Source of the DNA: Cytobacillus oceanisediminis
GTDB taxonomy: Bacteria > Bacillota > Bacilli > Bacillales > Cytobacillaceae
Direction of reading: 5' to 3'
DNA length: 64,000 nucleotides
Assembly: GCF_003182355.1 (NCBI RefSeq)
Contig: NZ_QGTW01000003.1
Span: 124,001-188,000, forward strand
Shown here piece by piece: positions 34,790 through 45,710 of this stretch (the first letter of the stretch is position 1; every line of letters begins with the position of its first letter). Both the position numbers and the translations under genes were made by a program. Below the pieces are notes generated by a model that saw nothing but the letters and a program-made list of their open reading frames with translations, searched no databases and was not told the DNA's origin.

Positions 34790-34845
34790 TGAGAATAATT
34801 TTCAACTTCAATTAGAATTTTATCACGAACGATAATCATTTTCAA
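34790..34845 (-). promoter_or_regulatory. Sigma-A promoter with two Fur boxes
   Basis: On the minus strand, TTGAAA (34845-34840), 17-base spacer, TAAAAT (34822-34817). TGAAAATGATTATCG (34844-34830) and TGAAAATTATTCTCA (34804-34790) each match 13 of 15 positions of TGATAATNATTATCA. Their centres are 40 bp apart. One overlaps the -35 and spacer, the other lies just past the start site, an arrangement suited to iron-dependent repression. Confidence 0.8.
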
Positions 34846-34862
34846 TAGGGGTCATAAAATTA

Positions 34863-35426
34863 TCAAACTTTTTTAATATCTTTATCAGGTTCTGGCCTGA
34901 TCCTCAAAAAAGCATCTTCGTATTCAGTTAGCTCCCTAAGTGCTTTTTCTTCAGCCGGTATTCTGATGGACAGGATCAAAATGTTCAGCAACGTAAAGAC
35001 AATCGCTGTAATATAAGCCTGAAACATTAAGGGAATCACCAAAAACTCCGCTGCTACAATCGCATAATTAGGGTGCTTTATAAATTGATATGGTCCCCTT
35101 TTTACGACCTTTGCACCTGGCAGGACAATAATTTTTGTATTCCAAAATCGGCCAAGAGAAAACAGAGCCCACATTCTTCCTGCCTGAGTGATCACAAATA
35201 GAAGGAGGAGCATTGGCCATAAACGCGACAGGCCTTTTTCAAAAAATAATACTTCAAAGATATAGCTGACAAAAAAGAGGACATGCGTCAATACAATCCA
35301 CGGGTAATGCCGATGGCCAAACTCCAGCGCTCCACGCTCTTTCATCCATCTTTCATTATTTTTGGCAACCACAAGCTCAAATACACGCTGTAAAATGATT
35401 ATGGTAATAAATAAGAAAAATAACAT
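34863..35426 (-). CDS. bpsB: Isoprenylcysteine carboxyl methyltransferase family protein (alkylpyrone methyltransferase)
   Basis: A 187-residue membrane methyltransferase with four to five helices. It ends with the ICMT-like block VKRGPYQFIKHPNYAIVAAEF (His-Pro-Asn-Tyr for cofactor binding) and IRIPAEEKALRE. B. subtilis BpsB (YpbQ) methylates the alkylpyrones made by BpsA. I chose ATG 35426, four bases after the bpsA stop and preceded by GGGAGTAAAAAC; the longer frame reaches back into bpsA. It is co-transcribed with bpsA. Confidence 0.88.
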   Translation of the reverse strand: MLFFLFITIIILQRVFELVVAKNNERWMKERGALEFGHRHYPWIVLTHVLFFVSYIFEVLFFEKGLSRLWPMLLLLFVITQAGRMWALFSLGRFWNTKIIVLPGAKVVKRGPYQFIKHPNYAIVAAEFLVIPLMFQAYITAIVFTLLNILILSIRIPAEEKALRELTEYEDAFLRIRPEPDKDIKKV

Positions 35427-35430
35427 GTTT

Positions 35431-36516
35431 TTACTCCCACTCCAAAAGCAGCAATTCCGAACTAAATCCCGGTCCGAGTGCAGTTGCAAGCCCGGTTTCT
35501 CCCTGCTGGCCGAATTCCATAAATCTTTTTAGAACATACAGGATGGTCGCCGATGACATATTTCCATATTCTCTCAAAATCTCAAGTGATATTTTCGTCA
35601 TTGCCGGATCAAACTGCAGAGCAGTTTGATAGGCTTCGATGACCTTTTTTCCACCGGGATGGGCAACAAAATGGTTCACTTCTTCCATTTTTATTCCCTC
35701 CCTCTGCAAAAATTCCGATACATTCGGTTTTAGCCAGCTTTCTATAATAGCAGGTATGTCCTTTGAGAAAACGACATATAAGCCCTCATCTTTCACTTCC
35801 CAGCCCATCACATCCAAAGAATCACGCATCGTTGTGGATTGAGTTGCCAATATACGGGGAATGGCCGCCTGCTTCTGAAAATCTTCCCTTTTAACAGCAT
35901 CACCCGTTAAAAGTGCACATGCTACTCCATCTGCAAAAAGGGATGTGCCGATTAAATTACTTTTTGATCGGTCGTTACGCTGGAATGTCAAACTGCATAA
36001 TTCAATCGATAAAACCAAAACCTTTGCCTTAGGGAAAGCAAGGCAATATTCATAAGCTCTCGAAAGACCTGAAGCGCCGCCCGCACAGCCTAAACCCCAA
36101 ATTGGAATTCGCTTTGTGTGTTCCGAAAAGGAGAGCATATTCATGATTCTTGCTTCAATGCTTGGTGTGGCGATGCCTGAACTTGAAATCGTAAAGATCG
36201 CGTCAATCTCTTCATAAGGAATTTGCTTCTTAAGAAACGTTTCGCTACTTAAACAATTTTTGATCGCTTTTATACCTAACTCAATAGCTTTGTCAATATA
36301 CGCATTATTTCTTTCTTCAAACGATTTGTCTGCCTTAAACCATTCCAGGCCCTTTGCAAAATGGCGCTTTTCAATTTGTCCGTTATGGAAAGCTTTTAAA
36401 AGTCGTTCAATATCCTTAAAGGATTCTGAAAATAAATCTCTCGCAAAATCCATTACCTGTTCCTGTCTTAGCACATGTGCAGGTACAGCTTCTGCAACTG
36501 ATACGATCGCTGGCAT
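35431..36516 (-). CDS. bpsA: Type III polyketide synthase BpsA
   Basis: A chalcone/stilbene-synthase-like enzyme of 361 residues that makes triketide alkylpyrones from long acyl-CoA and malonyl-CoA. The catalytic triad is visible: Cys144 in WGLGCAGGASG, His286 in FVAHPGGKKV and Asn319 in YGNMSSAT. The C-terminal GPGFSSELLLLEW loop is also typical. GAAGGAGCG precedes ATG 36516. It is the first gene of bpsA-bpsB, in the same order as B. subtilis bcsA-ypbQ. Confidence 0.94.
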   Translation of the reverse strand: MPAIVSVAEAVPAHVLRQEQVMDFARDLFSESFKDIERLLKAFHNGQIEKRHFAKGLEWFKADKSFEERNNAYIDKAIELGIKAIKNCLSSETFLKKQIPYEEIDAIFTISSSGIATPSIEARIMNMLSFSEHTKRIPIWGLGCAGGASGLSRAYEYCLAFPKAKVLVLSIELCSLTFQRNDRSKSNLIGTSLFADGVACALLTGDAVKREDFQKQAAIPRILATQSTTMRDSLDVMGWEVKDEGLYVVFSKDIPAIIESWLKPNVSEFLQREGIKMEEVNHFVAHPGGKKVIEAYQTALQFDPAMTKISLEILREYGNMSSATILYVLKRFMEFGQQGETGLATALGPGFSSELLLLEWE

Positions 36517-36627
36517 TCATGACGCTCCTTCTCATGCTTTCTCTTAATTTTTCCAAATAAATGCAGATTATGCTTAACCTTTTATGTATGTAACCTAACA
36601 GACTCTATTTGAAACTGGAAAAATAAA

Positions 36628-36655
36628 AAAAGCTCCCTCCGGATTGGAGGGAGCA
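36628..36655 (-). terminator. Terminator of the SDR gene
   Basis: Minus strand GCTCCCTCC, 6-base loop, GGAGGGAGC, TTTTTTTATTTTTCC. Confidence 0.85.
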
Positions 36656-36747
36656 ATGTGTTTTGAAGGAGTTGTTGTGCATCTTTATTATATATGAATG
36701 CTCGAATTGATAGCATTACTAAATCTTTTCCAATTTAAAGTATGTGT

Positions 36748-37521
36748 TTAGAATCCGTGTATAGTCATGCCGCCATCCACAAATAAGGTTTGGCCAGTGA
36801 CATAGCTGCCGGCAGAGGAAGAAAGGAAAACCGCAGGACCAACCAGTTCTTCCAGCCCTCCTACCCTTTTTAGGGGAGTAACAGCCAGGATATCTTTTAT
36901 GTATTCTTGATCAGCCAATAATGTTTCAGTCAGAGGGGTCTTAAAATACCATGGCCCGATGGCATTAACATTGATATTATGGGCTCCCCATTCCATGGCG
37001 AGGACTTTAGTCATTTGGATTAAAGCCGCTTTGGTTGCAGCATAAACAACTCCAGTTCTTAAGGCTACATGTCCAGCAACAGACGCAATTGTAATGATTC
37101 TTCCAGGTGTATTCTTTTTCCTCATAACCTTTGCGGTTTCCTGTGACATCATAAACGCTGATTTAAGATTAGTATCCATAATGGTTTGCCACTCTTCATC
37201 CGTAACATCCAATGCCTTCGAACGGATATTCATACCTGCATTATTTATTAAGATATTAATTTCATTCCATTCGGCAGCCACCTTTTGAACCGCATTATGT
37301 ACATTTTCCCTTTTTGTTACATCCGTTTGGATTACTAAAGCCTTTCTGCCCATAGTTTGTATAATACCAGCCGTCTCCTCTAAGTCAGAAACCGTTCTGG
37401 ATAATAGAGCAACATCTGCTCCTGCTTCTGCCAGACCAATGGCCAAAGCTCTCCCAATTCCTCTTCCAGCACCTGTAACAATGGCTTTTTGGCCATCCAG
37501 GCGAAATGTTGGTAAATACAT
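36748..37521 (-). CDS. Short-chain dehydrogenase/reductase (gluconate 5-dehydrogenase-like)
   Basis: A 257-residue classical SDR. The cofactor loop is TGAGRGIG (16-23), followed by NNAG, catalytic Ser in IASVAG, and YAATK (Tyr and Lys). The C-terminal GGLEELVGPAVFLSSSAGSYVTGQTLFVDGG is typical. An Arg after the second strand (LLSRTVSDL) favours NADP. Overall it resembles the gluconate/deoxygluconate dehydrogenase branch, but substrate assignment is weak. Start ATG 37521 has AAAGGA upstream. It is not part of the neighbouring purine or bps operons. Confidence 0.85.
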   Translation of the reverse strand: MYLPTFRLDGQKAIVTGAGRGIGRALAIGLAEAGADVALLSRTVSDLEETAGIIQTMGRKALVIQTDVTKRENVHNAVQKVAAEWNEINILINNAGMNIRSKALDVTDEEWQTIMDTNLKSAFMMSQETAKVMRKKNTPGRIITIASVAGHVALRTGVVYAATKAALIQMTKVLAMEWGAHNINVNAIGPWYFKTPLTETLLADQEYIKDILAVTPLKRVGGLEELVGPAVFLSSSAGSYVTGQTLFVDGGMTIHGF

Positions 37522-37582
37522 ATTTTATCAATCCTTTGTCTGAAAATTAATTTTATTTTAGCATAATAAAACTTTTTCACAC

Positions 37583-37610
37583 AAAAATGGCATCGGATTA
37601 TTCCGATGCC
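37583..37610 (-). terminator. Hairpin terminator overlapping the zinc-ribbon stop
   Basis: Minus strand GGCATCGG, 6-base loop AATAAT holding part of the TAA stop, CCGATGCC, then ATTTTTG. Confidence 0.65.
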
Positions 37611-37744
37611 CCAAATTGATTTTGATTTTTTTGATGTTTTTGAACTTCGATATAAATCTTCTTCGTAACAAGCAATCCGCATGCCTCACAAATTTCTTCT
37701 TCATTATATAAAAGCCGGCAATGGTCGCAATAATACTTTTCCAT
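37598..37744 (-). CDS. Small zinc-ribbon protein (48 aa)
   Basis: ATG 37744 reads MEKYYCDHCRLLYNEEEICE then ACGLLVTKKIYIE, so two C-x2-C knuckles spaced 13 residues apart, a compact zinc ribbon, followed by a polar tail. Upstream there is only a weak GGATTGG, so the start is supported mainly by the motif. The stop is embedded in the terminator hairpin. Longer overlapping frames on the same strand do not keep the Cys pattern. Function unknown. Confidence 0.65.
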   Translation of the reverse strand: MEKYYCDHCRLLYNEEEICEACGLLVTKKIYIEVQKHQKNQNQFGASE

Positions 37745-37855
37745 TCCAATCCACTCGCTTTCCTGTGAAGAACAACAGCGTCGGGAATTTTGAAAAATAT
37801 CCCGATAGAATATTATATTGATTGCCGGTTTTATTGTGAATACAATTGCTATGAA

Positions 37856-39792
<1,937 letters not shown>

Positions 39793-39830
39793 TTAAAACA
39801 CAAAAAGCCCAAAGACCATGCATCCACAAC

Positions 39831-39988
39831 ATAAAAATGAGTGAAGCAATGGCCTTCAGGCTAATGAAAAACTAAGCTGCAGGCAATTAGAGGTGGAATC
39901 CAACCCCGTACATTGCTCACTCATAGTCGGATCATTTACGGTAACCCGGTAGAAACTTGCAGGCCATATTCCTGCGATTATATGAGTG
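39831..39988 (-). promoter_or_regulatory. Guanine riboswitch controlling xpt-pbuX
   Basis: The aptamer occupies 39988-39918: CACTCATATAATCGC, GGAATATGGCC..., TTTCTACCGGG, ACCGTAAATG, CCGACTATGAGTG, close to the B. subtilis xpt element. The specificity base in GACTATG is C, so guanine rather than adenine. ATGAGTGAGCAATG (39924-39911) can pair with CATTGCTTCACTCAT (39851-39837), which is followed by TTTTTATG, giving an OFF-state terminator that competes with P1. Confidence 0.95.
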
Positions 39989-40008
39989 AATGTTATTAAT
40001 TTATAAAC

Positions 40009-40036
40009 ATTATAACATCACCCATCATTTATTCAA
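40009..40036 (-). promoter_or_regulatory. xpt-pbuX promoter
   Basis: TTGAAT, 16-base spacer and TATAAT on the minus strand, about 20 bases before the aptamer. Confidence 0.7.
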
Positions 40037-40209
40037 CCCAAAAATAAGCTAAAAAACGAACTTAATTAAATTTAACATATAAATCGTTCGCCATTTAATC
40101 ATTTTATTTATTCTGTGTTAGTTCAAGGTTAATCATTTGCAAAGTTTTATACCCCTACAGAAGACCTAAGTTAACCTTCACATTTTTTTCACATTTCCAG
40201 CTTAGTTTT

Positions 40210-40225
40210 TGTGACATATATCACT
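40210..40225 (+). promoter_or_regulatory. CRP/FNR-type operator upstream of the ba3 oxidase operon
   Basis: TGTGACATATATCACT is an exact TGTGA-N6-TCACT palindrome, the form recognised by B. subtilis Fnr and CRP-like proteins. A start near 40259, with TACCAT as -10, would place it at about -41.5. The -10 is poor, as expected of an activated promoter. The rest of 40037-40377 shows no gene. Confidence 0.75.
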
Positions 40226-40377
40226 GTAAAATCAATTTTTCACTATTACCATAGTAGTTAAGTAACGAATGAACAATTTGTGAACTCACGGAAAGCATCT
40301 AGAATCTTCCTAAATGTCTTGTATTATGAAACTGTAATCATTTACTTTTTCTAATTTTTCGAAGGGAGTGAAAGAAA

Positions 40378-40527
40378 ATGGCGAAAACGGAACTCAGCCG
40401 CAAAACAAAAACTGAAATAGAGGATAGCTCTTCCTTAAAGGGAACGTTAGCTTCCGTTTTCTTATTAGGATTCTTCCTAGTAATTACATGGGTAGGCGTT
40501 TACTTATTATTTGTCAGTCGCTTTTAA
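40378..40527 (+). CDS. Cytochrome c oxidase subunit IIa (ba3 type)
   Basis: A 49-residue protein: polar N-terminal tail, then one transmembrane helix (TLASVFLLGFFLVITWVGVYLL). It sits directly before subunit II (24 bases), as the CoxIIa gene does in Thermus-type ba3 operons, where it replaces a missing helix. GAAGGGAGTG precedes ATG 40378. The gene is short but the order and helix make the call firm. Confidence 0.85.
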   Translation: MAKTELSRKTKTEIEDSSSLKGTLASVFLLGFFLVITWVGVYLLFVSRF

Positions 40528-40550
40528 AAGATAGAAAGGGGAAAAAAGCC

Positions 40551-41027
40551 ATGCATATGCATAAGTTTGAAAAAGCCTGGCTCATCTTTGGAATCGGATC
40601 ACTTCTGGTTTTTTTAACAGTGTTGGGTGTCAGCGCATTTTATCTAGGGAACCAGCCGCCAAGCTGTTTAGCAACAATTGACCCTGAAAAGGTTGATACT
40701 ACCGCTCCATTCAATGAGCCTGGATTGAAAAAAGTTGAGGGTAAAGACTGGGATTATGAATTAGTTTTTGTAGCATCCGCATTTTCCTATAGCCCTGCTT
40801 CCGTAGAGGTTCCTTATGGAGCAAAAGTTAAAATTATTGCTACAACAAAAGACGTTGTCCATGGATTCGAAGTAGCGGGCTCCAATATCAATATGATGCT
40901 GGAACCTGGATATATCAGCGAACATATTACAACATTTGATAAAACAGGTGAATACTTAATTGTTTGTAATGAATATTGCGGTGTTGGACACCACATGATG
41001 TCATCTAAAATTGAGGTGGTGAAATAA
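40551..41027 (+). CDS. cbaB: Cytochrome c oxidase subunit II, ba3 type
   Basis: A 158-residue protein: one N-terminal membrane helix (13-35), then a cupredoxin domain outside the membrane. The CuA ligands are clear: His in DVVHGFEVAG, then CNEYCGVGHHMM with two Cys, Glu carbonyl, His and Met. It passes electrons from cytochrome c to subunit I. I chose ATG 40551 (AAAGGGG upstream); a longer frame overlaps the IIa gene. Its stop overlaps the subunit I start (TAATG). Confidence 0.93.
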   Translation: MHMHKFEKAWLIFGIGSLLVFLTVLGVSAFYLGNQPPSCLATIDPEKVDTTAPFNEPGLKKVEGKDWDYELVFVASAFSYSPASVEVPYGAKVKIIATTKDVVHGFEVAGSNINMMLEPGYISEHITTFDKTGEYLIVCNEYCGVGHHMMSSKIEVVK

Positions 41028-42682
41028 TGTTTAACCCTGCAGATAATCTAAAAGTAGACCGCCGTGACGGCAAATTGGCAATGGCTCACTTTTATGTAGC
41101 CTTTACTGCTTTGGCAATAGGAGGTTTGGCAGGTTTATTGCAGACTCTCGTTCGTTCTGGAAAATTCGAACTTCCTGCAGGAATCGGCTATTACCAAATT
41201 CTTACGGTTCACGGTGTTGTATTAGGACTTGTACTTACTACATTCTTTATTATGGGCTTCCAGCTCGCTGCAACAAGTAAAACATCAGGCACCTTTACGA
41301 AAAAGCAGCGTATAACAGGCTGGGTCGGCTTTTGGGTGATGACAGCAGGAACTGTTCTTGCCGCAGCCATGATTCTCTTAAATGAAGCAACTGTGCTTTA
41401 TACCTTTTATGCCCCGCTTCAGGCACATGCATTGTATTACATTGGCCTGACACTGGTGATTGTGGGAAGCTGGGTTGATGGCGCGGCCATTATCATGAAA
41501 TACGCTGAATGGAGAAGAAAAAATCCAGGACAGCCAAGCCCTCTTCTAACATTTATGTCTCTTGTTAATACAATGATGTGGATAGTCGCAACAATTGGTG
41601 TTGCATCAACTGTTCTATTCCAATTGCTGCCTTGGTCATTGGGCATTGTTGAAACCGTTAATATCGGAGTCAGCCGGACATTATTCTGGTACTTCGGACA
41701 TCCGCTTGTATATTTCTGGCTATTGCCTGCCTATATGGCCTGGTATGTTGTTATCCCAAAAGTCATCGGCGGAAAGATTTTCTCTGATTCATTGGCACGT
41801 ATGTCCTTTATTTTATTCCTGCTGTTCTCTATCCCGGTTGGTTTTCACCATCAATTAATGGAACCAGGAATCGATCCAGCATGGAAGTTTTTACAGGTTA
41901 TTTTGACATTCCTTGTTGTTATTCCGTCTCTTATGACTGCCTTTTCCTTATTTGCATCGTTTGAAAGTTTTGGACGTGCAAAAGGTGCAACAAGATTATT
42001 TGGCTGGCTGAAGAAATTGCCTTGGGGCGATGCACGCTTTGTCGTTCCATTCATCGGAATGGTAACATTTATTCCTGCTGGTGCCGGCGGTATCGTTAAT
42101 GCCTCCCACCAGATGAACCAGGTAGTCCATAATACGATCTGGGTTACAGGACACTTTCATTTAACTGTAGCAACATCCGTTGTACTAACATTCTTTGGAG
42201 TTTCCTATTGGCTTATACCGCATTTGACTGGCCGCAAACTAACAAAAGCTATGAATAAATTAGGCATCATCCAGGCTGTCATTTGGTCCATTGGCATGAC
42301 TTTCATGTCAGGTGCCATGCATGCTGCCGGATTGCTTGGCGCTCCACGCCGTTCATCTTACTCTGAGTACGGCGGAGCAGCACAGGCCGCAGAATGGATT
42401 CCATATCAAGTTGCCCAGGCGATTGGCGGTTCCATCCTATTCCTTGGCATCATCTTAATGCTTTACATCTTTATTAATCTAGCTTTCTTTGCACCTAAAG
42501 GAGAACAGGAATTTCCTGTCGGAGAAGCGGCAGATAAGGCTGAAAAAGCTCCAATGGTATTTGAAAACTGGAAACTATGGCTGGGAATTACGTTTGTACT
42601 GATTCTGTTTGCTTACACCATTCCATTTATTGACTTAATTCAAAACGCTCCTCCCGGGGCTAAAGGATATAAGCTCTGGTAA
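41027..42682 (+). CDS. cbaA: Cytochrome c oxidase subunit I, ba3 type (B-family heme-copper oxidase)
   Basis: A 551-residue, 13-helix catalytic subunit that reduces O2 to water. It has the low-spin heme His in LTVHGVVLGL, GHPLVYFWLLPAY (CuB His and the cross-linked Tyr), a His pair in GFHHQLMEPG, and TGHFHLTVAT (heme a3 and b His). The LVYFWLLP form and the lack of the A-family Glu motif place it in the B (ba3) group, which has high oxygen affinity. It is translationally coupled to subunit II and ends at a strong terminator. The upstream CRP/FNR box suggests induction at low oxygen. Confidence 0.95.
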   Translation: MFNPADNLKVDRRDGKLAMAHFYVAFTALAIGGLAGLLQTLVRSGKFELPAGIGYYQILTVHGVVLGLVLTTFFIMGFQLAATSKTSGTFTKKQRITGWVGFWVMTAGTVLAAAMILLNEATVLYTFYAPLQAHALYYIGLTLVIVGSWVDGAAIIMKYAEWRRKNPGQPSPLLTFMSLVNTMMWIVATIGVASTVLFQLLPWSLGIVETVNIGVSRTLFWYFGHPLVYFWLLPAYMAWYVVIPKVIGGKIFSDSLARMSFILFLLFSIPVGFHHQLMEPGIDPAWKFLQVILTFLVVIPSLMTAFSLFASFESFGRAKGATRLFGWLKKLPWGDARFVVPFIGMVTFIPAGAGGIVNASHQMNQVVHNTIWVTGHFHLTVATSVVLTFFGVSYWLIPHLTGRKLTKAMNKLGIIQAVIWSIGMTFMSGAMHAAGLLGAPRRSSYSEYGGAAQAAEWIPYQVAQAIGGSILFLGIILMLYIFINLAFFAPKGEQEFPVGEAADKAEKAPMVFENWKLWLGITFVLILFAYTIPFIDLIQNAPPGAKGYKLW

Positions 42683-42699
42683 ATAGGCAAGAGTATATG

Positions 42700-42736
42700 A
42701 AAAAATCTCCGGTCCCTCAGGATCGGAGATTTTTAA
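42700..42736. terminator. Bidirectional terminator between cbaA and the EamA gene
   Basis: AAAAATCTCCG and CGGAGATTTTT pair around a 12-base loop between two convergent genes. Confidence 0.85.
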
Positions 42737-43653
42737 TGTTCCAGTTTTTGTGATTCGGAAATAATGCCAGTGTTTTTTCTTTTTGAAGGAAGGTTTACAA
42801 TAACAACCGAGCTAAGTATTAAAAGTGCACCGGCAATTTGTATGATACCGAGGCTTTCACCATAAAGAGAAACTCCCAATAGCATCGCAACAACCGGTTC
42901 AACCGTCGCAATTACAGCCGCTTTGCTTCCCTCTGTCTGCTCAAGGCCCCATGTGTATACAAAGTATGCCAGAACAGTTGGAATAGAACCTAAGCCAATA
43001 CTGAGCAGCAAAACATCTGCAGATAGAAATAGTTCAGCTTTTGTCCATAATCGGGTCACTGGAATTAGAGCCGCTGCTGCGACCAGAAAAGTATAAAGCG
43101 TTATCGTAAAAGGATTGTATTTTCTTAATGCAAATTTGCCAAAAATGGTATAAAGTGCATAACCGAGACCTGATCCTAACCCGGTCAAGATTCCCAGGAA
43201 TGTAATTTTGCTGTCTCCTGCGGTCAGTCCCGCAATAAGAATACAACCCATAATTGTACCAGCCACTGCGGCAATTTTTTTAATATCCACCTTCTCCTTT
43301 AAAAACAGGAAGGACATAACAGTAACAAATGCAGGAGCTGTGTAGAGCAGAATGACCGCCATCGAAACATTGATCTGATTTATCGTTGTAAAATAACAGA
43401 AATTAAAAAATACAATGCTTAAAATACCGGTTCCTGCAAAAAGCCGAATGTCCACCGGGGTTTTCAGCTTTAGCTGGTTTCTATAGCGCGCGAAGCCAAT
43501 CATAATTAGGAAAAACGCAGCAGAGATTACTCTTATTGCAACAATTTCCATAGCCGTAAATCCGTATTCTCCCAATCCCTTAACGAAAATGGCGATAATC
43601 CCCCAAAGGCTTGCTCCAAAGGCAATCATTAAATATGGGAATATTCTCTTCAT
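42733..43653 (-). CDS. EamA/DMT family transporter
   Basis: A 306-residue, ten-helix drug/metabolite transporter with two EamA repeats (GASLWGIIAIFVKGLGEYGFTAMEIVAIRV and GSGLGYALYTIFGKFALRKYNPFT). It is clearly different from the EamA protein at 24880. The substrate is unknown. Monocistronic, with the start only about 80 bases from the end of the carboxypeptidase gene. Confidence 0.87.
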   Translation of the reverse strand: MKRIFPYLMIAFGASLWGIIAIFVKGLGEYGFTAMEIVAIRVISAAFFLIMIGFARYRNQLKLKTPVDIRLFAGTGILSIVFFNFCYFTTINQINVSMAVILLYTAPAFVTVMSFLFLKEKVDIKKIAAVAGTIMGCILIAGLTAGDSKITFLGILTGLGSGLGYALYTIFGKFALRKYNPFTITLYTFLVAAAALIPVTRLWTKAELFLSADVLLLSIGLGSIPTVLAYFVYTWGLEQTEGSKAAVIATVEPVVAMLLGVSLYGESLGIIQIAGALLILSSVVIVNLPSKRKNTGIISESQKLEH

Positions 43654-43719
43654 AATTTACTCTCCATGAATAAGGAGGATGGCACAAGTGCCACCCTCTT
43701 AATATTTTTAAAGGTTATT

Positions 43720-45231
43720 TTAGTTCAACTGGTACACTTTTCCGTACTTATCATACAGATAATCAACCAGATATTGTGCATTAAGACCTTCGCCTGTTAC
43801 ATCATTTAAAATTTCCAGCGGTTTTTTCATTTTGCCGTAGTGGTGTACATTTTTTGTAAACCATTCCTTGATTGGCAACAGGTTTCCTTCTTCAACCAGT
43901 TTATCATAGTCAGGCAAATCCTTTAATATGCTATTTTTCAGCTGTGCTGCATACATATAGCCCAGAGCATAGGAAGGGAAATAGCCGAAGCTTCCGCCTG
44001 CCCAATGAACATCCTGAAGAACGCCCTGTGCATCGTTTTCAGGCTTTACGCCAAGGTATTGTTCATACTTTTCGTTCCAGATCTTAGGAAGATCTTTGAC
44101 TTCAATCTCGTCATTAAATAAGCCTTTTTCAATTTCATATCGGATAATGATATGAAGCGGATACGTTAATTCATCTGCTTCAATACGGATCAATGATGGC
44201 TTGGATTCATTAATCGCACGATAGAACCCATCTAAAGACACTTCATCAAATTGTCCGCTTGCATATTCTTTAAGGAGCTGATAATTCTTTTTCCAGAATG
44301 AATAGTGGCGTCCGACAAAGTTTTCGTAGAATAGAGACTGAGATTCATGGATTCCCATTGATGTTCCTGTACATAATGGAGTCCCCACAAGATCAGCAGA
44401 AATGTTCTGCTCATATAACGCATGGCCTCCTTCATGGATGGTGCCAAATACAGCAGTACGAAAGTCCTCTTCATCATACTTTGTCGTTACACGGACGTCA
44501 CCAGGGTTTAAACCAATAGCAAAAGGGTGGACGGTTTCATCAAGGCGCCCTGCTTTGAAGTTATAGCCCATTTGCTTTAGAATTTCAAGGCTGAAGCCCC
44601 GTTGTTTATCCTTAGCGAAATGTTCAAATAAAAAGCTTGTTTCCGGCTTGTTCTGAGACTCTGAAATTTGCTGGACAAGCGGTACAATTTTTTCGCGTAA
44701 TTGCCCGAAAACCTTATCAAGCGTTTCAACTGTAACACCAGGCTCATACATGTCCAATAGTGTATTATATTTATTTCCTTCATATCCCCAATAACCAACG
44801 AAACGTTTGTTCATATCTACAAGCTTTTCCAGGTATGGGCGGAACATATCAAATTCAGAGTTCGCCTTTGCCTCTTCCCAGATGCTTTCCGCTTTGGACT
44901 GAAGAATGACATATTCCTTGTATTCTTCTGCAGGGATTTTTTTGTTCCGATCGTAATCTTTTTTGCATTCTTCCAGGGTCTTCAAGGTTACTTCCGAAAG
45001 ATTTCCCTTGCCTGAAAGCTTTGCTATGTATGCTGCCATTTCCTGTGAAGTTGACATCCTGAACACTTCTGAAGAAATCATTCCGATTACCTCAGAGCGC
45101 TGTTCCACTCCCTGTTTCGGAGCCCCTGTGCGAAGATCCCAAAACATTAGGGATAATGCTTCATTATATGCAGTCATTTTTTTTACATAATCCATGAATT
45201 GGCGTTCTGTCTCTTTTAGTGCTTCTGTCAC
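43720..45231 (-). CDS. ypwA: Metallocarboxypeptidase, M32 family (YpwA)
   Basis: A 503-residue cytosolic zinc carboxypeptidase. The M32 active site is [10 protein letters not shown] (HExxH variant), with downstream [11 protein letters not shown] for the third ligand and catalytic-site DxRxT-like and GxxQDxHW features ([24 protein letters not shown] here). Length equals B. subtilis YpwA. The start is GTG 45231 behind AGGGGTGAAG. It follows pbuX-xpt in B. subtilis; here the ba3 oxidase genes have been placed between them. Confidence 0.93.
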   Translation of the reverse strand: [503 protein letters not shown]

Positions 45232-45352
45232 AATTCTTCACCCCTCTTAATCTAATACAAAACCATTTTATCACATTTTTCTGAAAAGGCAGTCTTCATT
45301 TTCTAATTCTTTCATTCTTATATTTTTGCATTACTCAGCTTATCTGAAAAAA

Positions 45353-45386
45353 GAAAAAACAGGCACCGTTATAGCTGGTGCCTGCC
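45353..45386 (-). terminator. Terminator of the DUF2249 gene
   Basis: Minus strand CAGGCACC, 9-base loop, GGTGCCTG, TTTTTTCTTTTTTC. Confidence 0.85.
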
Positions 45387-45414
45387 TTTCAGGGGAATGC
45401 TTTCAATAATTTTT

Positions 45415-45648
45415 TTATTTTTTGCCTATTGCTACTCTCCACGTTTCCGGGCCCTCTTCAATATACGCCCAAGTGAATTGATCTTCTCGTTCCATCATAA
45501 ACTGATACCGAAGAGGACGAGGGTCGTGGTCGTTGACTATCTGCATAAATTCTCCCTCTTTTAGTGAATCAAATGTGCTGAAAATAACTGGATGCTTATC
45601 TTTTGGCGGATAGTCAGGGGCAATGACCGTTCGGGCAAATTCTCTCAT
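45415..45648 (-). CDS. DUF2249 protein (orphan copy) with CRP/FNR box
   Basis: A 77-residue protein. The DUF2249 pattern is clear in the second half: LKEGEFMQIVNDHDPRPLRYQF and WAYIEEGPETWRVAIGKK. DUF2249 has a TusA-like size and strand order but lacks the carrier Cys; this protein has no Cys at all. AGGAGGGAG precedes ATG 45648. A perfect TGTGA-N6-TCACT box lies at about -41 of its likely start site. Two more DUF2249 genes are at 50604 and 50843 behind the CRP/FNR gene. Function unknown. Confidence 0.82.
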   Translation of the reverse strand: MREFARTVIAPDYPPKDKHPVIFSTFDSLKEGEFMQIVNDHDPRPLRYQFMMEREDQFTWAYIEEGPETWRVAIGKK

Positions 45649-45710
45649 ATCTTTCTCCCTCCTGTTCTTTTCTTTACACTTTTATTTTAATGGGGCAGGT
45701 CTAAAAGATT

